In this document: positions 1-11,419 of the stretch, in pieces | Layout of the letters: every line of letters starts with the position of its first letter | Numbering within the stretch: position 1 is the first letter of the stretch | NCBI RefSeq assembly: GCF_000005505.3 | Contig: NC_016135.3 | Location: 19,004,613-19,068,612 of the forward strand | Direction of reading: 5' to 3' | Source of the DNA: Brachypodium distachyon | Taxonomy: Eukaryota; Streptophyta; Magnoliopsida; Poales; Poaceae | Length of the DNA stretch: 64,000 nt | Program-made: the position numbers and the translations under genes | The notes under the pieces: model-generated | What the model was told of the DNA's origin: nothing | Seen by the model: only the letters and a program-made list of their open reading frames with translations | Database searches by the model: none

Positions 1-945
1 AGCCAAAAGCTAAATAAAGAAAAGCAAAACCAAGTTGCTAGGCAACTCTTAAGCTATCAAAAAGGAGAGAGATCCAAAAGAAAAGTCAGGTGGCCTAGCA
101 TACAGCTAGGGCAACCTTCTCAGGGCCTTGGCTCCTGCCGCCTTACACAGATTCACCACATAGCCATTGTGATCAAAGACCTGATGAAGTGTGACAGCTG
201 ATGATCTTATAGGTAACGGGAAGCTGCCACCTGTAATTGCTTATGAATTCTTCTAAGGACCTTTCTACTTGTGCTAAAGTACACAGATATAGCATTATAT
301 AAACATAAAAGAGAAATTATACGATGCTTAAGCATGACAAAATAGTGATACATAGAGGTGCTGTATATATTGTTGGAATTCTCAGAAAACTCTTGCATTT
401 GCATCAGTGCATAATTGCATTCTAGCTACTTCAGGAACTGAATGGAACGCAAAGCTGTGTTTCTTTTCCTTCAGATATACAGGAGCTGACTGAGGCCAAG
501 GCGAGGCCCCTATGTTCACTTCAACTAAAATGGAGTTTACAAGATGCAGAGGTCCCTACCTTGATTTTATTATAATTGAGTTCATAGGATGCACAGACAA
601 CCGGGCACAAATATCAGCACTTCTTTATTTTATTTTGTTTTTATTTTATTTTTTATAGCAATGCCGGCCAGCTCCTTTTTAAAACAATACTATTTGGCTT
701 TGACACTTCAGTAGGTTGCACGTTACGACATTAGGGAGCTGGTATATATCGTTTTCTGACGGGATAAACGACACCACTACCGTTATCTGAAGTCTGAAGA
801 TACATTGATGTTCTACGTGGAAAGAACATGAACTAAGTCATTCAATCACATCGATCTTTATCTCAGTGTCCATTCTGTGGTTCGAAAAGGCAGTGTTGGC
901 TAGTGTGTGTGGCCATCCTGAATGTCCTAAAAAATGTAGCAAATC
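1..945. other. 3' flank of ARPC2, no gene seen
   Basis: No coding segment with family resemblance or consistent splice sites was found on either strand. The segment is AT-rich with a T-rich stretch near 620-660. It lies downstream of the ARPC2 stop codon and probably includes that gene's 3' UTR. No transposon terminus was recognised. Confidence 0.5.
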
Positions 946-3476
946 TCACTCTAGTTTGACGTACTTGTTCTCCTTCCTGCGTGGCACCGCGAAACACCGG
1001 CACTGCCGCCTGAGCCGGTCCAGGGCTCTCACTCTTATCCTCAACCACAGCCGTTTGATCCCGTCGATGACGGCCCTGACACCCTTCCTCAGCTTCCAGG
1101 CCTTGGCAAGGCTGAACAACCTTCTTCTCTTGCTCCTTTTCCTCACTGCCAGACAAATTTAGAAAGCTTGATGAGCTCATGTGATCACTTCATCCATCCA
1201 TGCATATGCATCAAACATGGCAACCTGCATCTGTTTGCATGGTCTTAGGCTCCTAGCTAGCTAGCAGAACTGTTTGACCCTCTGAGGCTCTGACATGAAC
1301 TGCTGGGACTACAGGCAGTTCAATGAATCGGTTGTCGTTGCTGTCATTAGGTACGAATTCTGACTTGAGCCTGCTATTATTTAGCCCTTGTATCCGATTT
1401 CATTCAGCGCAGCAAAGCTCTGACCCGAGTATGCGAGGAGCGGTTTCATGACTGCATCAGCTTAATTCAGCTGTGGAACTAATAAAAAAAGTAAGTAGGT
1501 CATGATGATACAATACACACTTGTTCTAGGTTGCGGTATCTAAGGCTTTTCCTTGAGTTCTGTTTCAGTAAAGAGTGCAACTTTCACTGAAATTGCGCAC
1601 TAGTGACATAAATTTGTTTACCTTGTAATGTCTTCTTGTCAGCGCTTCCTCTTAGCCTTGCATTTTGGATCACCTGAGAATGAATGAACAAATAATAATA
1701 TGAGACAATCAGTCACTGTTAGTTAACAAAGTACAGATAATAGCTGTATTTGCATCCATGCATGCGTCTCATACTTCCATTTCTGAAAGAAAAATTAAAT
1801 ACACACACATGCCTTCTAAAAAACACATACACATGGTACAAAGTTTTTTCAGAAAATATATATTGAATACAAGTAGTATGCTTTTGATGTAAAGATCGGC
1901 AGTCCATACCTCTGTCAAGATTTCCTCCCGCTTTCTCATCCTGCTCTGAATGTAGCTTCGGGTGCACTACAAAATTTGACTGTTACCCGTCAGTAAATCC
2001 ATTCCATAAGTGCATGAATAAAAATACAGTGATAGATTCAAGCTTAGCGCTGGGACCGGCCTTGATATGGTACTTGACGTACGCCTGGAAATTGAGCAGA
2101 ATCCAAGCAGTTTTGGCCGCCCTTTTCCCCTTGACGTGCCGCGAGAAAATGTCTGCACACGCGAGCACCCGGCTGCCGGCACGTCATTATTTATACTCCT
2201 TTTAGGCAAGGGGGACTGGGGGAGCGAGCCGAGCGGGTCGCAACTCGCACGTACCGAAGGAGACGAAGCCGCCGTTGGTGGTGAGGTGCTGCACGAGCTC
2301 CCCGCGGAGCTCCGGGGGCGGGATCGGCGACCAGCTGCACTTGGGCGCACCGGCGAAGGAGTTCCCGACGTCCTGCAGCTCCTGGAAGAAGGACGCCGCC
2401 ACGGCCGTGTCCGTGTCGTCCCTGAAACGCATGGGGAAGATGGCGCTTATCTTCCCGGCCGGGGCTGCAGGCTAAGAGCCACACCGTCAGCGAACGAACC
2501 GATCCAACTAACTGACTTTATAGTAATAGAGAGACGAGCAAGAACTGGGACGCGAGAGACGTACCATTCTGCTGACGAAGAAAGGGTCGCTCTGGTTGTA
2601 CACGAGCTTCGTCGTGCCGGACGGCCCGAGCCTCCCCAGCATGTCCTTCAGCTGCGAGCTAAGGACCACGGATTGCAGCCGTGATATCTGGCTGGTAGCC
2701 TTGGCCCGATCTAAGCGAGACCTCGAGAGAGAGAGTGAGCAGGCAGCTGTTGTTAGAATGCCCAAAAGCAAACTGGAAGGATTGGGAAATACCTTTCGGT
2801 CGGGTGAGGCCAGAGAAGTTCAGTTTCAGGGTCAAGGCGTATCCTTCTTTAGTCGGCTCCACGATCTCTGCAAACTTGTGGTACAATTTCCTTGCCTCCT
2901 GCAACGTGAATTCGGGCAGGCCGGTCGCGGGCAAAGCCTCGTGAGAAAGAGAGGGTGTTGATATGGACAAGTATATGTTATCAGGATCTGTTTCTGAAGC
3001 CTGCATGATCAGGCAGGCAGGCAGACTAGCTGTCAGTGCTCACAACAAAAATTAATACATGGTTGTTTTTTCAAGATTCGGAATGAGATTACCTGTATGT
3101 GATATCTTATCGATCCAAACTCAAAGAAGGTGTGATCAACTGGAATTGGTGTTTCAGCGCTGCAAAATATCAAAACACAAAGGCAGTTTCTGACCAAGGG
3201 TAGTGTATCAATGCATGTAGGAGTCGCACAGCTCAAGCACTTATTAGGCGCACGAACTCATGCAAAATAAAACACTTATGGCAAATGAAATCAAGGTGCA
3301 TCCTTGTGAAAAATGAAGATAGCAAATGTTCGATTCGGTTGCAGTTTTTTAGAACTCATCTCCAGACAGGACTACATGGACTCTTTTTCAAAGGGAAAGA
3401 TGAGAAGAGCAACACACCTCTGCAATCTCGTCAGGATTTCTACCAGCGCTCGCGATCCGCTGTTGAAGAAAGCCAT
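946..3476 (-). CDS. ARPC2: Actin-related protein 2/3 complex subunit 2 (p34-Arc), nine exons
   Basis: ARPC2 is the p34 scaffold of the seven-subunit Arp2/3 complex, which nucleates branched actin in the cytoplasm. Exons on the minus strand, in order: 3418-3476, 3093-3159, 2793-3000, 2565-2710, 2255-2471, 2061-2152, 1910-1966, 1622-1673, 946-1145. They join in one phase to a 365-residue protein, near the usual plant length. Recognisable family blocks are EIVEPTKEGYALTL, SSQLKDMLGRLG, FFQELQDVG, WSPIPPPELRG, NGGFVSF, AYVKYHIK and the C-terminal KYVKLE. The basic, helical C-terminal tail matches the B-type plant paralogue better than the A type, as far as I recall both. The exon 6/7 junction (2061/1966) needs a GC donor (AAG|GCC) to keep the conserved frame; all other introns are GT-AG. 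The start codon gives the MAFFNSGSRAL start and is only about 40 bp from a TATA-like TTTATAAAG, so the true 5' UTR may be longer. BARD1 lies upstream on the same strand. Confidence 0.9.
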
Positions 3477-4155
3477 GGCGCTAGCACTGTTACTGCTCAA
3501 GATCCATGGGCGTCCCTTTATAAAGGTTGGTGGCCGTGGGGAAGTAATGGTACAGCTGCTCTTTGACATGACAATCTGGTGAGAAAATGAATTAACTTCA
3601 TGAGACAACATTGCACCAGCAAAGGACACTTGTGATGCCTGACTGGTGAGACTGGAGAGCCTGAAAGGGACCTCTGCTGTTGTTGGTAAACTGCTTCAGA
3701 AGCAACCTAGTGATATCAGCCTTATCCGTTGCTTTGTTTCCAATGCACTCCACAATCATTTCATGCTTTCGCCCCCTTGCCGTAGCAGTGAATGATGCTC
3801 TGCTTAGCCAAATATAGAAATTCTTGAACAGCACCAACAGCGTAAAAATAAATTTCAGGGTTGAAATCCAAACATTAGTTATTCTACTCTCAGATCCAAC
3901 ATAATTTCGAGCAAACCTAGCATAAAAGTTCCACTTCTCATTTTTCTTTCTAAAACGAAAATTAGGCCAGCTGCACCAATCGGTAGGTCCAACAAATGAT
4001 ATTATTTTAGTCAAGAAACATATGAATGTAACCACACACCGACTCATCAACAAAAATTTGGAGATGATACAAAATTGTTTAAATTTAATAGAAAGCTCAC
4101 TTTACAATAGTTAGAACATATTTTTCTATCAAGAACATGTTGATCCCATCCTAAC
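3477..4155. other. Spacer between BARD1 3' end and ARPC2 start
   Basis: This 680-bp spacer lies between two minus-strand genes. It should hold the BARD1 3' UTR and the ARPC2 promoter. A TATA-like TTTATAAAG on the minus strand lies at about 3516-3523. No further gene or repeat was recognised. Confidence 0.5.
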
Positions 4156-7100
4156 CTAGGTACACTGTGAGATGGGAAATTGAACTGTGCAAGATGCAAT
4201 AGCATCCAAAAGCCATCCATGAGGAACAGATCTGCAGCCAATTTTTGCTGCCAATTTTTCAGCCTCATCCTTTCTCTTCTTGATAGCCAAATTAATTTTG
4301 TCTTGGTCCTTTATTTGGGGAGGGTCCGTATTGTAAAGAATCAAGGATGTACAAGAGAGATTAGCCTTGCCCAAGATCGACCCGCCTGCTGTAGCAATCA
4401 AGTCTGCAAGCTGAGCCTTGTATGTCGGGTCGAAATTGCGAACGAAGTAGAAAGTCAGCCCTGAAAATAGGCTTGGTTCCTAGAGAACAAGAAATTTATG
4501 CAATCAATAGTCAAATAATGTTTTGTTAATTTTTCCAAGAACTTAAAAACAAACCTCGTTCACTGCTCGTAGTCGGCCTTTGCGAGGGCCATCAAAGGAG
4601 CCATAAATATCAGAACGGATTTCATAGGGCTCTTCTGAGACTGGTTCTCTAGCCTTCAGGCAAGCCTTCAGCCCTAAATAACACAACAATTTGTATAAGA
4701 ACTTAAGATTTGGCGATCAACACTAGAGCAGCCAAAGTAGATGCAGGCACGATGTTCGCATAGCCTGTAATATTGTACTAAGCTAAAATTACCAGGACAA
4801 ATAGAAAAAACATAGTAATCACATAACCGTTAGTGTTCATAGGACATGTACTTACAATTCACATTGACAACCCATTTCCCAGTCAGTATGGCCATGAGAA
4901 TCTTTAATGTCCTGGAACTTGCTCCATCTTCATTCGTATTAGCAACTACATGAGTCACATTTGGGCTCCAGTCATTAGTTACTGTGATGCCAGTTTGACG
5001 CCCAAACTGATCTAAGAATTCCTGTGAAATTTACAAAGATGCCAAGATAACTACATTATCAGAACCAGCTACAACAAGTAGCAGTACATGAAGGGCACAA
5101 TAAACAAGCAAAAATTACCTTCCCATGACGAGAGAGGCCAGATCCACATATCATCCATTCACTTGTCAGAAAACGTGATGCTTCCAAAAGTCCATTATTT
5201 TCTATGGGAGGTGAGTTCTCAACAAGCATTGTTTCAGAAGGCGACCTGGCAAATTACGGAAAAGAAGGTTCGTCAAAAGATGCATGCAGATGTGTAACAA
5301 TACAGATAGAACTAACATGCACACAGAACACACCGTTGCACCTGGATCTTCTTATTTTTTGATTTTGAAGGTGACCTAGCAAATTAAGGAAAAGAAGGTT
5401 CGTCAAAAGATGCATGTGGATGTGTAACAATATAGATATAACTAACATGCACAGAGAACACACCGTTGCACCTGGATCTTCTTATTTTTTGATTTTGAAG
5501 GTGACCTGGCAAATTAAGGAAAAGAAGGTTCGTCAAAAGATGCATGCGGATGTTTAACAATACAGATATAACTAACATGCACAGAGAACACACCGTTGCA
5601 CCTGGATCTTCTTATTTTTTGATTTTGAAGGTGACCTGGCAAATTAAGGAAAAGAAGGTTCGTCAAAAGATGCATGCAGATGTGTAACAATACAGATAGA
5701 ACTAACATGCACAAAGAACACACCGTTGCACCTGGATCTTATTTTTTGATTCTGATATCTCACATGGAAGCCTCTTTGATGAATGGGAAGCACAGAGCAT
5801 CACAAAATTTCCCTAAAGCACAAAACATTTACTTATTTTCATGATTTCACAAGATGGTTTACGACAATAAGGATGAGTATTTAGCTGACTACAGAGTGGA
5901 TAATGTATATTTCTGGACCTACTTTGTCCCATCGGCAGCCTGAGATCCTATGGGCACATGGGAGATGAAAGCTCTTGCGGCAGCTGTCAACAAAGCAGCC
6001 AACTGCTGCGCCTTTTAATCCACAAACACTGCAGATCATCGTCGAAGCACGGTACAACTCAGCCTCCAAGTTTTTTACCGTACCATCAGTAATGTATGCT
6101 CGTGGAGCCCTACATCGTGTGGATAGCTTAGTACGACAGATAATTTTGCTTTGGAAACGGTACCAAAATAATCACACAAACATTGCCACAAGGCACAAAA
6201 TGCAAGGTTTAGCATCAGCACGTTGCAATTGTATCAAATGCATGATTTTCAGTCAGAAAACTAGGCTTTTTTATAGGGTCAGACAAAATAATCTCAAATT
6301 TGCATAGAACATACCATACAATGCATTCCCCATGGACATGTAGAACATTAGATTTCGAAGCTTGATCATCCCCCACTAGTTCTCCAAGTAAATAATGCAA
6401 CAAAGGGCCAGTGCACTGTCGAGTTTCAAAAGTACATTAGATTCTCAATATGCACAAACAATCAGTGGCATGGCAAGTCAAATCCCGGTAGTGAACAAAA
6501 TTGGAAATCTTGCCTATTGTCTGACCTCACTAATTTCAGAAGAATGGCAAAGTACACATTTCCAAGCGCCAGACATAGTTGGTTGTTCTGTATCGAAGTC
6601 TGCAATGACATCAGTGTCTTACATTTCCAAATAGTCAAAAAGGAAAAAGGTTAGAAATAGAGTACTTACTTTCACTCTGTCCTGTGGACTTTTGCCTCTT
6701 CAGTTTTCTAGTATGATCATGTGTTACATTTGGAACTCTTTTCAATACACTTTGAGGTGATGTGGCTGTTATCTGAGAATGAGGAGCCAGATTGTTACGT
6801 TAGAAAAAGGGCATACCAAATGCAAATTAAAAAGTCTTTTTGAAAAAACAACGTTCCTCTACATGAAAATGCATGAGAATATTACCAGCTCTCCTTCAAG
6901 GTCATTGCTGTCACAATCAAGATCCACGGGACCATCAGAAGATTTCGACCCACAAGGTCCCTTCTGTACAAGAACCATTGGCTCAACAGTCTGGTCCTTA
7001 GCTTTGTTTCCCACATCGTCGACCTTCACTTTATCAGGTCCAGTTGATTCATTATGTACCAACTTTGAACCAACCAAGTTGTGGTGATTTACGTTCACTG

Positions 7101-7990
7101 ATCCTGGAGTTCCTTGAGATAGAAAAAGAATACCAAATCAGGCACAATCGGTCTTACAACTACGAGAAACCTTGTTCTTAAAATACTGATAGAATAAAAT
7201 ACAGGAATAGGCCAATGATGTACCGGAAGTGTCCGCTTGAGACCCCTGTTTAATCATGAGGCCAACATTAGTTACAGTGCAGTCGAGGCTCCTAAGAATG
7301 TTCACTATTCCCTCAAGATGCAAAGCAGGCTTTAAATCTGCAAGCGGTGTTGGAACCAAGTAAAGAACTTGGACAGAACCCATTACTCGCAATTCACAAA
7401 CTTCTCAGTATGCCATGACGTACCTTCAGAACGGTAGGCTAATGCGCACATGGCGCAACTGTAGTCATTCTCATTCATAGTCTGTGTAGTGGCACATGTC
7501 CTGAAAGAAATTCAAGAAATTCGTCAGCAAGGCAATATGAGTAGAGACCAGAGAGAACGGCACATCCGTTCGGTTGTCAAAGAGTAATACCTGCAGGCTG
7601 CGTGGCAACATGGTAGCATCATAGGCTCGCTCATCAACTTCACGCTGCCAAACAGAAACGAAAAAACAAAAGAGTCCATCAGTTGTCACAAATCACGGAA
7701 GAGCGCCTGGACAGATCATTCACTTTAGCATCTCGTTTCTACAAGACCAAAAACCAACGATTTTTACCGAGATCCAATTCTAGCTACGTTCCGAGTTCAG
7801 ATTCACCACCCTACAGTGCTCCGCACTAAGATAGGATCCTCATAGATTTGGGGGGGATGGGGAGTTGGGGACGATTTTACCGAGATCCAATTCTAGCTAC
7901 GTACCAGACGGGGCAGGTGACCTCCAGTTGCATCTTGCTCAGGTGGAGCAGCAGCGGGTTGAGGATCTTGTTGGTGCAGGTGCTCGCCAT
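4156..7990 (-). CDS. BARD1: BRCA1-associated RING domain protein 1 homologue, up to 17 exons
   Basis: BARD1 pairs with BRCA1 as an E3 ubiquitin ligase in nuclear DNA repair; plant BARD1 also acts at chromatin. Exons: 7905-7990, 7591-7644, 7424-7500, 7224-7337, 6886-7112, 6670-6772, 6526-6599, 6315-6415, 5923-6109, 5724-5812, three 42-nt cassettes (5594-5635, 5464-5505, 5334-5375), 5119-5245, 4856-5021, 4555-4673, 4156-4479. All phases agree, giving 657 residues with all cassettes or 615 without. The RING finger uses C26, C29, C41/42, H43, C46, C49, C62 and C65. An extended PHD spans about residues 235-330 (CVLCHSS, HVHGECIVWAP, CGLKGAAVGCF, CRWDK). Two BRCT domains follow, from WMICGSGLS and from LFSGLTFYFV. 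BARD1 is preferred over BRCA1 because of KILNPLLLHLSKM before the RING, CASHSS after the PHD and LILYNTDPP in BRCT2. The linker between the RING and PHD is short. Acceptor and donor sites are GT-AG throughout. Confidence 0.92.
5238..5753 (-). repeat. 130-bp tandem repeat inside BARD1, about 3.9 copies
   Basis: Three full units and one partial unit repeat at an exact 130-bp spacing, visible in the identical blocks at 5334-5375, 5464-5505 and 5594-5635. Each unit holds the 3' end of the upstream exon, the intron and the first bases of the downstream exon. Every internal junction therefore forms a chimeric 42-nt exon with an AG acceptor and a CG|GTGTGT donor. The encoded 14-residue block, SPSKSKNKKIQVQR, is the same in all three. 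Between cassettes the introns would be 88 bp. The outermost unit (5724 side) is the original upstream exon and lacks three bases present in the others. Confidence 0.9.
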
Positions 7991-8896
7991 CTCCGCCGCC
8001 TACCGCCGCTCCTCCTTGCTTCGTCGGCGTCTCCCGTGCTCCCTCCGGTACTCTTTCTCTCTTCGGACGAAAACGTGGCTCCCGTGCTTATCTCTCTCTC
8101 TCTCTCTGCGGACGAAAACGGTTGCGCGTGCCTTGACCGAATGGCGACGAAAATATATAGCCGAGCAGAGGGGTCTGGAATTGGAATTGGGATTGGGATT
8201 TGGAGGGAAGCAGCGGCGGGCTGGCGGACAGGACAGCTGCGAAATGGAAATGTTTTAACTCGTGTTTTAATGGCGGCCAGCTGCGGACGCGGTTGGAAAC
8301 GACCAACGAATGTCCTCCGCGGGAGATTTTCGGGCGAGGCGGCGGGGCGGAGCGTTTGGTTTTTGGAGCGGCGCGGGAAGCGTTACTTCTCGAAAACCGA
8401 AAACCTAGCAAGACAGGGGTGTTGGGCTGGGCCATGCGAACTAAGAGGAAGCAGCAATTTCGGCTCTTCTGGGCAACGGTCTGGCCCATGACGGCCTGGG
8501 CGCGGACGACTTGGATAAGCCTCACGCGGCAGCATGGTGACGTGTCGCTGAGTTCGTCCCACCGAACTAGCCGCGCGCCCGCGCAATTGATCATCAGAGC
8601 GCGAAGCGCGGATGGAATGTCTTGGTGCTCCTTGATCGCCGCCAGCTCGGTATTTTCTGCCTGTTTCTTTCCGTATACCGATTTTGCCACGCCGCTGTTT
8701 TTGCCCCTCCTTAGTACCGTTGTGGCGTTGTTGGGTTAGTAAACACGTGTTGAAAACCATTCAGACCAGGAGCTCACGCTAGCTAGCTCCTTATATGACC
8801 AGCACATACCGCCGGGGGACAATGCACCACACACCTTCCCGAACTCCCCAAATCTCCATACCCGCGCTCAAACACAAGTAATCTTTTGCCCGCGTC
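7991..8896. promoter_or_regulatory. Divergent intergenic region between BARD1 and the STIP-like gene
   Basis: About 900 bp separates two divergently oriented start codons (7990 minus, 8897 plus), so both promoters must lie here. A TATA-like TTATATG is at 8791-8797, about 100 bp upstream of the plus-strand ATG. A short CT run is at about 8092-8107. No separate gene is supported. Confidence 0.5.
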
Positions 8897-10300
8897 ATGG
8901 CTTCCGCTGGTGCTGGAGAGTGGAGCCGGAGCAACGGCGAGGCTGAGTGGGAAACGAGCGGCGGCGGCGACGACGACGGCTCAGGCTACGACTCCGACTC
9001 CGACGGCGACAGCACATATAGCCTGGATTCCAACCCTGAGGTGGAAAACATTCCCCACGCCGACACCAGCAGGGAGCCGGAGAACACGTGGGCAGATGAC
9101 GACGTAACAAGACCCTATCGTCAGCCGTGGTTGTGGGTCCGCGAGTGGCAACGGCACGAAGCCGAGGCATCGCGAAAGCAAATCCAGGCGTTCTGCGCGG
9201 AGATCCTCGCCAAAACGGGGGAGCAGCAGAAGAACGACCCCGTCCGGGCGCCGCAGCAGGATCTGGCGACCGAGGTGGCCGTGATGACGGTGCGGCTCGC
9301 GTCCATGAAGAAGCGCACGGCGGGCGACGTGATCCGCGAGTTCACGAGGCTCAAGTCGCTGTTCCCGGAGGAGTCGTACAAGGCGAAATTCTTCCTCGCG
9401 GGCACCGCGGGCCGGATCGTGGCGCCGCTGCTCCACCCCGTGTTCCAGACGTGGAAGCCGCTCAGGGACCCCGCCCTCTGGCTGGACGTCGCCGGCCCCC
9501 TGAAGAACGTACTGGAAGTCGACGGGCCACGCTTGTCGCCGTACGCCAGGCTGATAGACGACACCGTGGTTCCGGCTGTCCAGGCGTCCGAGTGGAAGTA
9601 CACGGACCCGGACCAGATGCTCCGGTTCCTGACGGCGTGGAAGGACGCTCTGCCTCAGCCCGCCGTGCGAGGGATCCTGGAGAAGATCGTCATGCCGGAG
9701 CTGGCCGACGCGGTGGCGTCGTGGGACCCGCGGTGCGCGTGGAACGCCAATCTCCACATCTTCCTGCAGCCGTGGGTGCCGCTCGCCGGCCCCTTGCTAG
9801 AGAGCCGCCTGTACGACGCCGTGAGGCAGAAGCTCGAGAAGGGGGTGTGGGATTGGGACGACACGACTGTCGACGCCTTGGTCGCCAACCGCAGGATGTT
9901 GTCGCCGTGGAAGGCGCTGTTTACCCCGGAGAGCTGGGAGCTGCTTCTGGGCCGGATCAAGGTGGCGCCGAACCTGAGGCTGCGCCTGCGGAGGGTCGAG
10001 ATCACGCTCACGCCGCCGAAGCAGAAGGACGACGCGTTCCTCCAGGTGATGAAGTGGGCACCCTTCGTGCCGCCGCAGGGCGTGGTGTGGCTCCTGGAGG
10101 CGGAGTTCTTCGGAAGGTGGCTTGGAGCGCTGCGCGGGCTACGGGCTGCCTCGGGACCCAGCACTGGCGAGGCCGTCGCGTGGTGCAAAGGGTGGAAACG
10201 GCTCTTCACGGTAGAGTTGCTCGCCGATGAGCTCGTGAAGGCGCGTTTCCAGGCCGGCTTCGACATGGTCAGCCGTGCGGCGGCGGGGCTGGAGATTTAG
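8897..10300 (+). CDS. GCFC-domain protein, TFIP11/STIP-like, lacking the G-patch
   Basis: This single uninterrupted 467-residue frame resembles the C-terminal GCFC region of tuftelin-interacting protein 11 (STIP1/NTR1), a factor in late spliceosome disassembly in the nucleus. Matching blocks include KIVMPELADAVASWDP, HIFLQPWVPL, RLYDAVRQKL, LSPWKALFTPESWELLL, VMKWAPFVPP, LEAEFFGRWL, GWKRLFTVELLADE and GFDMVSRA. Residues 1-75 are acidic and low-complexity (Gly, Ser, Asp, Glu). Full-length plant STIP proteins carry an N-terminal G-patch, roughly doubling the length; no G-patch is seen here or just upstream. The gene is intronless and very GC-rich. The first ATG of the frame was used. It may be a truncated or retro-derived paralogue, or a grass-specific short family; its activity is unknown. 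Confidence 0.78.
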   Translation: MASAGAGEWSRSNGEAEWETSGGGDDDGSGYDSDSDGDSTYSLDSNPEVENIPHADTSREPENTWADDDVTRPYRQPWLWVREWQRHEAEASRKQIQAFCAEILAKTGEQQKNDPVRAPQQDLATEVAVMTVRLASMKKRTAGDVIREFTRLKSLFPEESYKAKFFLAGTAGRIVAPLLHPVFQTWKPLRDPALWLDVAGPLKNVLEVDGPRLSPYARLIDDTVVPAVQASEWKYTDPDQMLRFLTAWKDALPQPAVRGILEKIVMPELADAVASWDPRCAWNANLHIFLQPWVPLAGPLLESRLYDAVRQKLEKGVWDWDDTTVDALVANRRMLSPWKALFTPESWELLLGRIKVAPNLRLRLRRVEITLTPPKQKDDAFLQVMKWAPFVPPQGVVWLLEAEFFGRWLGALRGLRAASGPSTGEAVAWCKGWKRLFTVELLADELVKARFQAGFDMVSRAAAGLEI

Positions 10301-11419
10301 CGCAGCGTGCAGAGGCAACACAGCCGCGGCCCAGTTAGCCGTGATGAAGAGAGAACTTCCATTCATTTTTGGGCCTCGTGCCGAGTTTTATGTGTACACA
10401 ATTATGTTTGTTTTTTCTTATCTTTAAAATGGAAATGGAAGCAAGATTTTGTGTTGGTTTGTTTCAAGTCGGTCTGGAGTATGGACTTGGGCGATTGCTG
10501 TTGATCCGGCTACATTATGTACTATACTGGAACCAATGCATGTGTTCTTTTTGACGGGCGAACATCACTTTATTACTGCGGGTTAATCCGGAGAGGGAAC
10601 TGTACAGGGCAGATCATTGCTCAAAATCAGAGTGTACATACAGATTTCAGAAGAAAATGCAAGGCACCACAACGATGCAGTTCCTCCCAAAGGAAGACTT
10701 GTACACAAAATAACACTAAATAATATCGACACAGGTTTAGTTTACTTGATGGATGTTGAAGTGTTAAGGAAAAAAAAAAGAATGGCAAATGAATGAACAG
10801 GAGTAAAGGCAACGGTGCAAATGAAAAGTCAAGGCAACTGCCTTCAGAAAGTCCCGGCATTTGTTTCTCCAAAGTACATTCCTTGATTCGTCAGGCAAAT
10901 CCCTAAAGCTGTCAAAGTTTTCTGAAATAACAATAGCTAGCAAGTGTTTCAGAGTCGTCAGCTTTTGGTAGTAACAATCAGAGACAAATTCTGGTAGAAC
11001 AACATTTTATAAAACTTGGTAAGTAAAGCATTCTTCATTCTTCATCTACCTTGCATGCGATTGTAATTCTGTCTATTCTGGAGTATTCTTTGGCTGGTAC
11101 ATATTCAGCAAGCTCGTCCTAAGAAGCCCTAGCTAGGGCACCTTATGAAGGTTACTAAAACAGCATAAAACCTCAAAAGAGGAATATGATTAGAGCATGT
11201 TGTCATTACCAGACACTAAAACACATAAATCCACGGATTATGATTAGGCGGGTTGTCGTTGCCTAACGAAGAAATTTTTAAAGTGGTAGGAACACGGTTA
11301 GAAGGAGTTGTCGTAACTTAACAGTTAACGCAGAGGTTGTAAAAAAGTTTAGCTAGATAGGAAGATATGTATGGCTAAGATAAGTAAATTTCGAGACCAT
11401 TCATTCAGTTATATCCATA
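10301..11419. other. Spacer, no gene seen
   Basis: This holds the 3' flank of the STIP-like gene and AT-rich sequence. The stretch from about 10550 (GACGGGCGAACATCAC and onward) looks like a degraded repeat, but I could not assign it to a family. No consistent coding segment was found on either strand. Confidence 0.4.

Noticed and set aside
2067..2684. 205-codon plus frame over ARPC2
   Set aside because: It is antisense to three ARPC2 exons with clear family motifs and consistent splice sites.
5254..5723. Regularly spaced repeats resembling a CRISPR array
   Set aside because: This is a plant genome; the units are 130 bp with no repeat/spacer alternation, and they correspond to exon-intron pieces of BARD1.
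9127..10230. Long plus frame (367 codons) overlapping the STIP-like gene
   Set aside because: It is an Arg/Gly/Ala-rich out-of-frame shadow of the real gene in GC-rich DNA, with no family resemblance.
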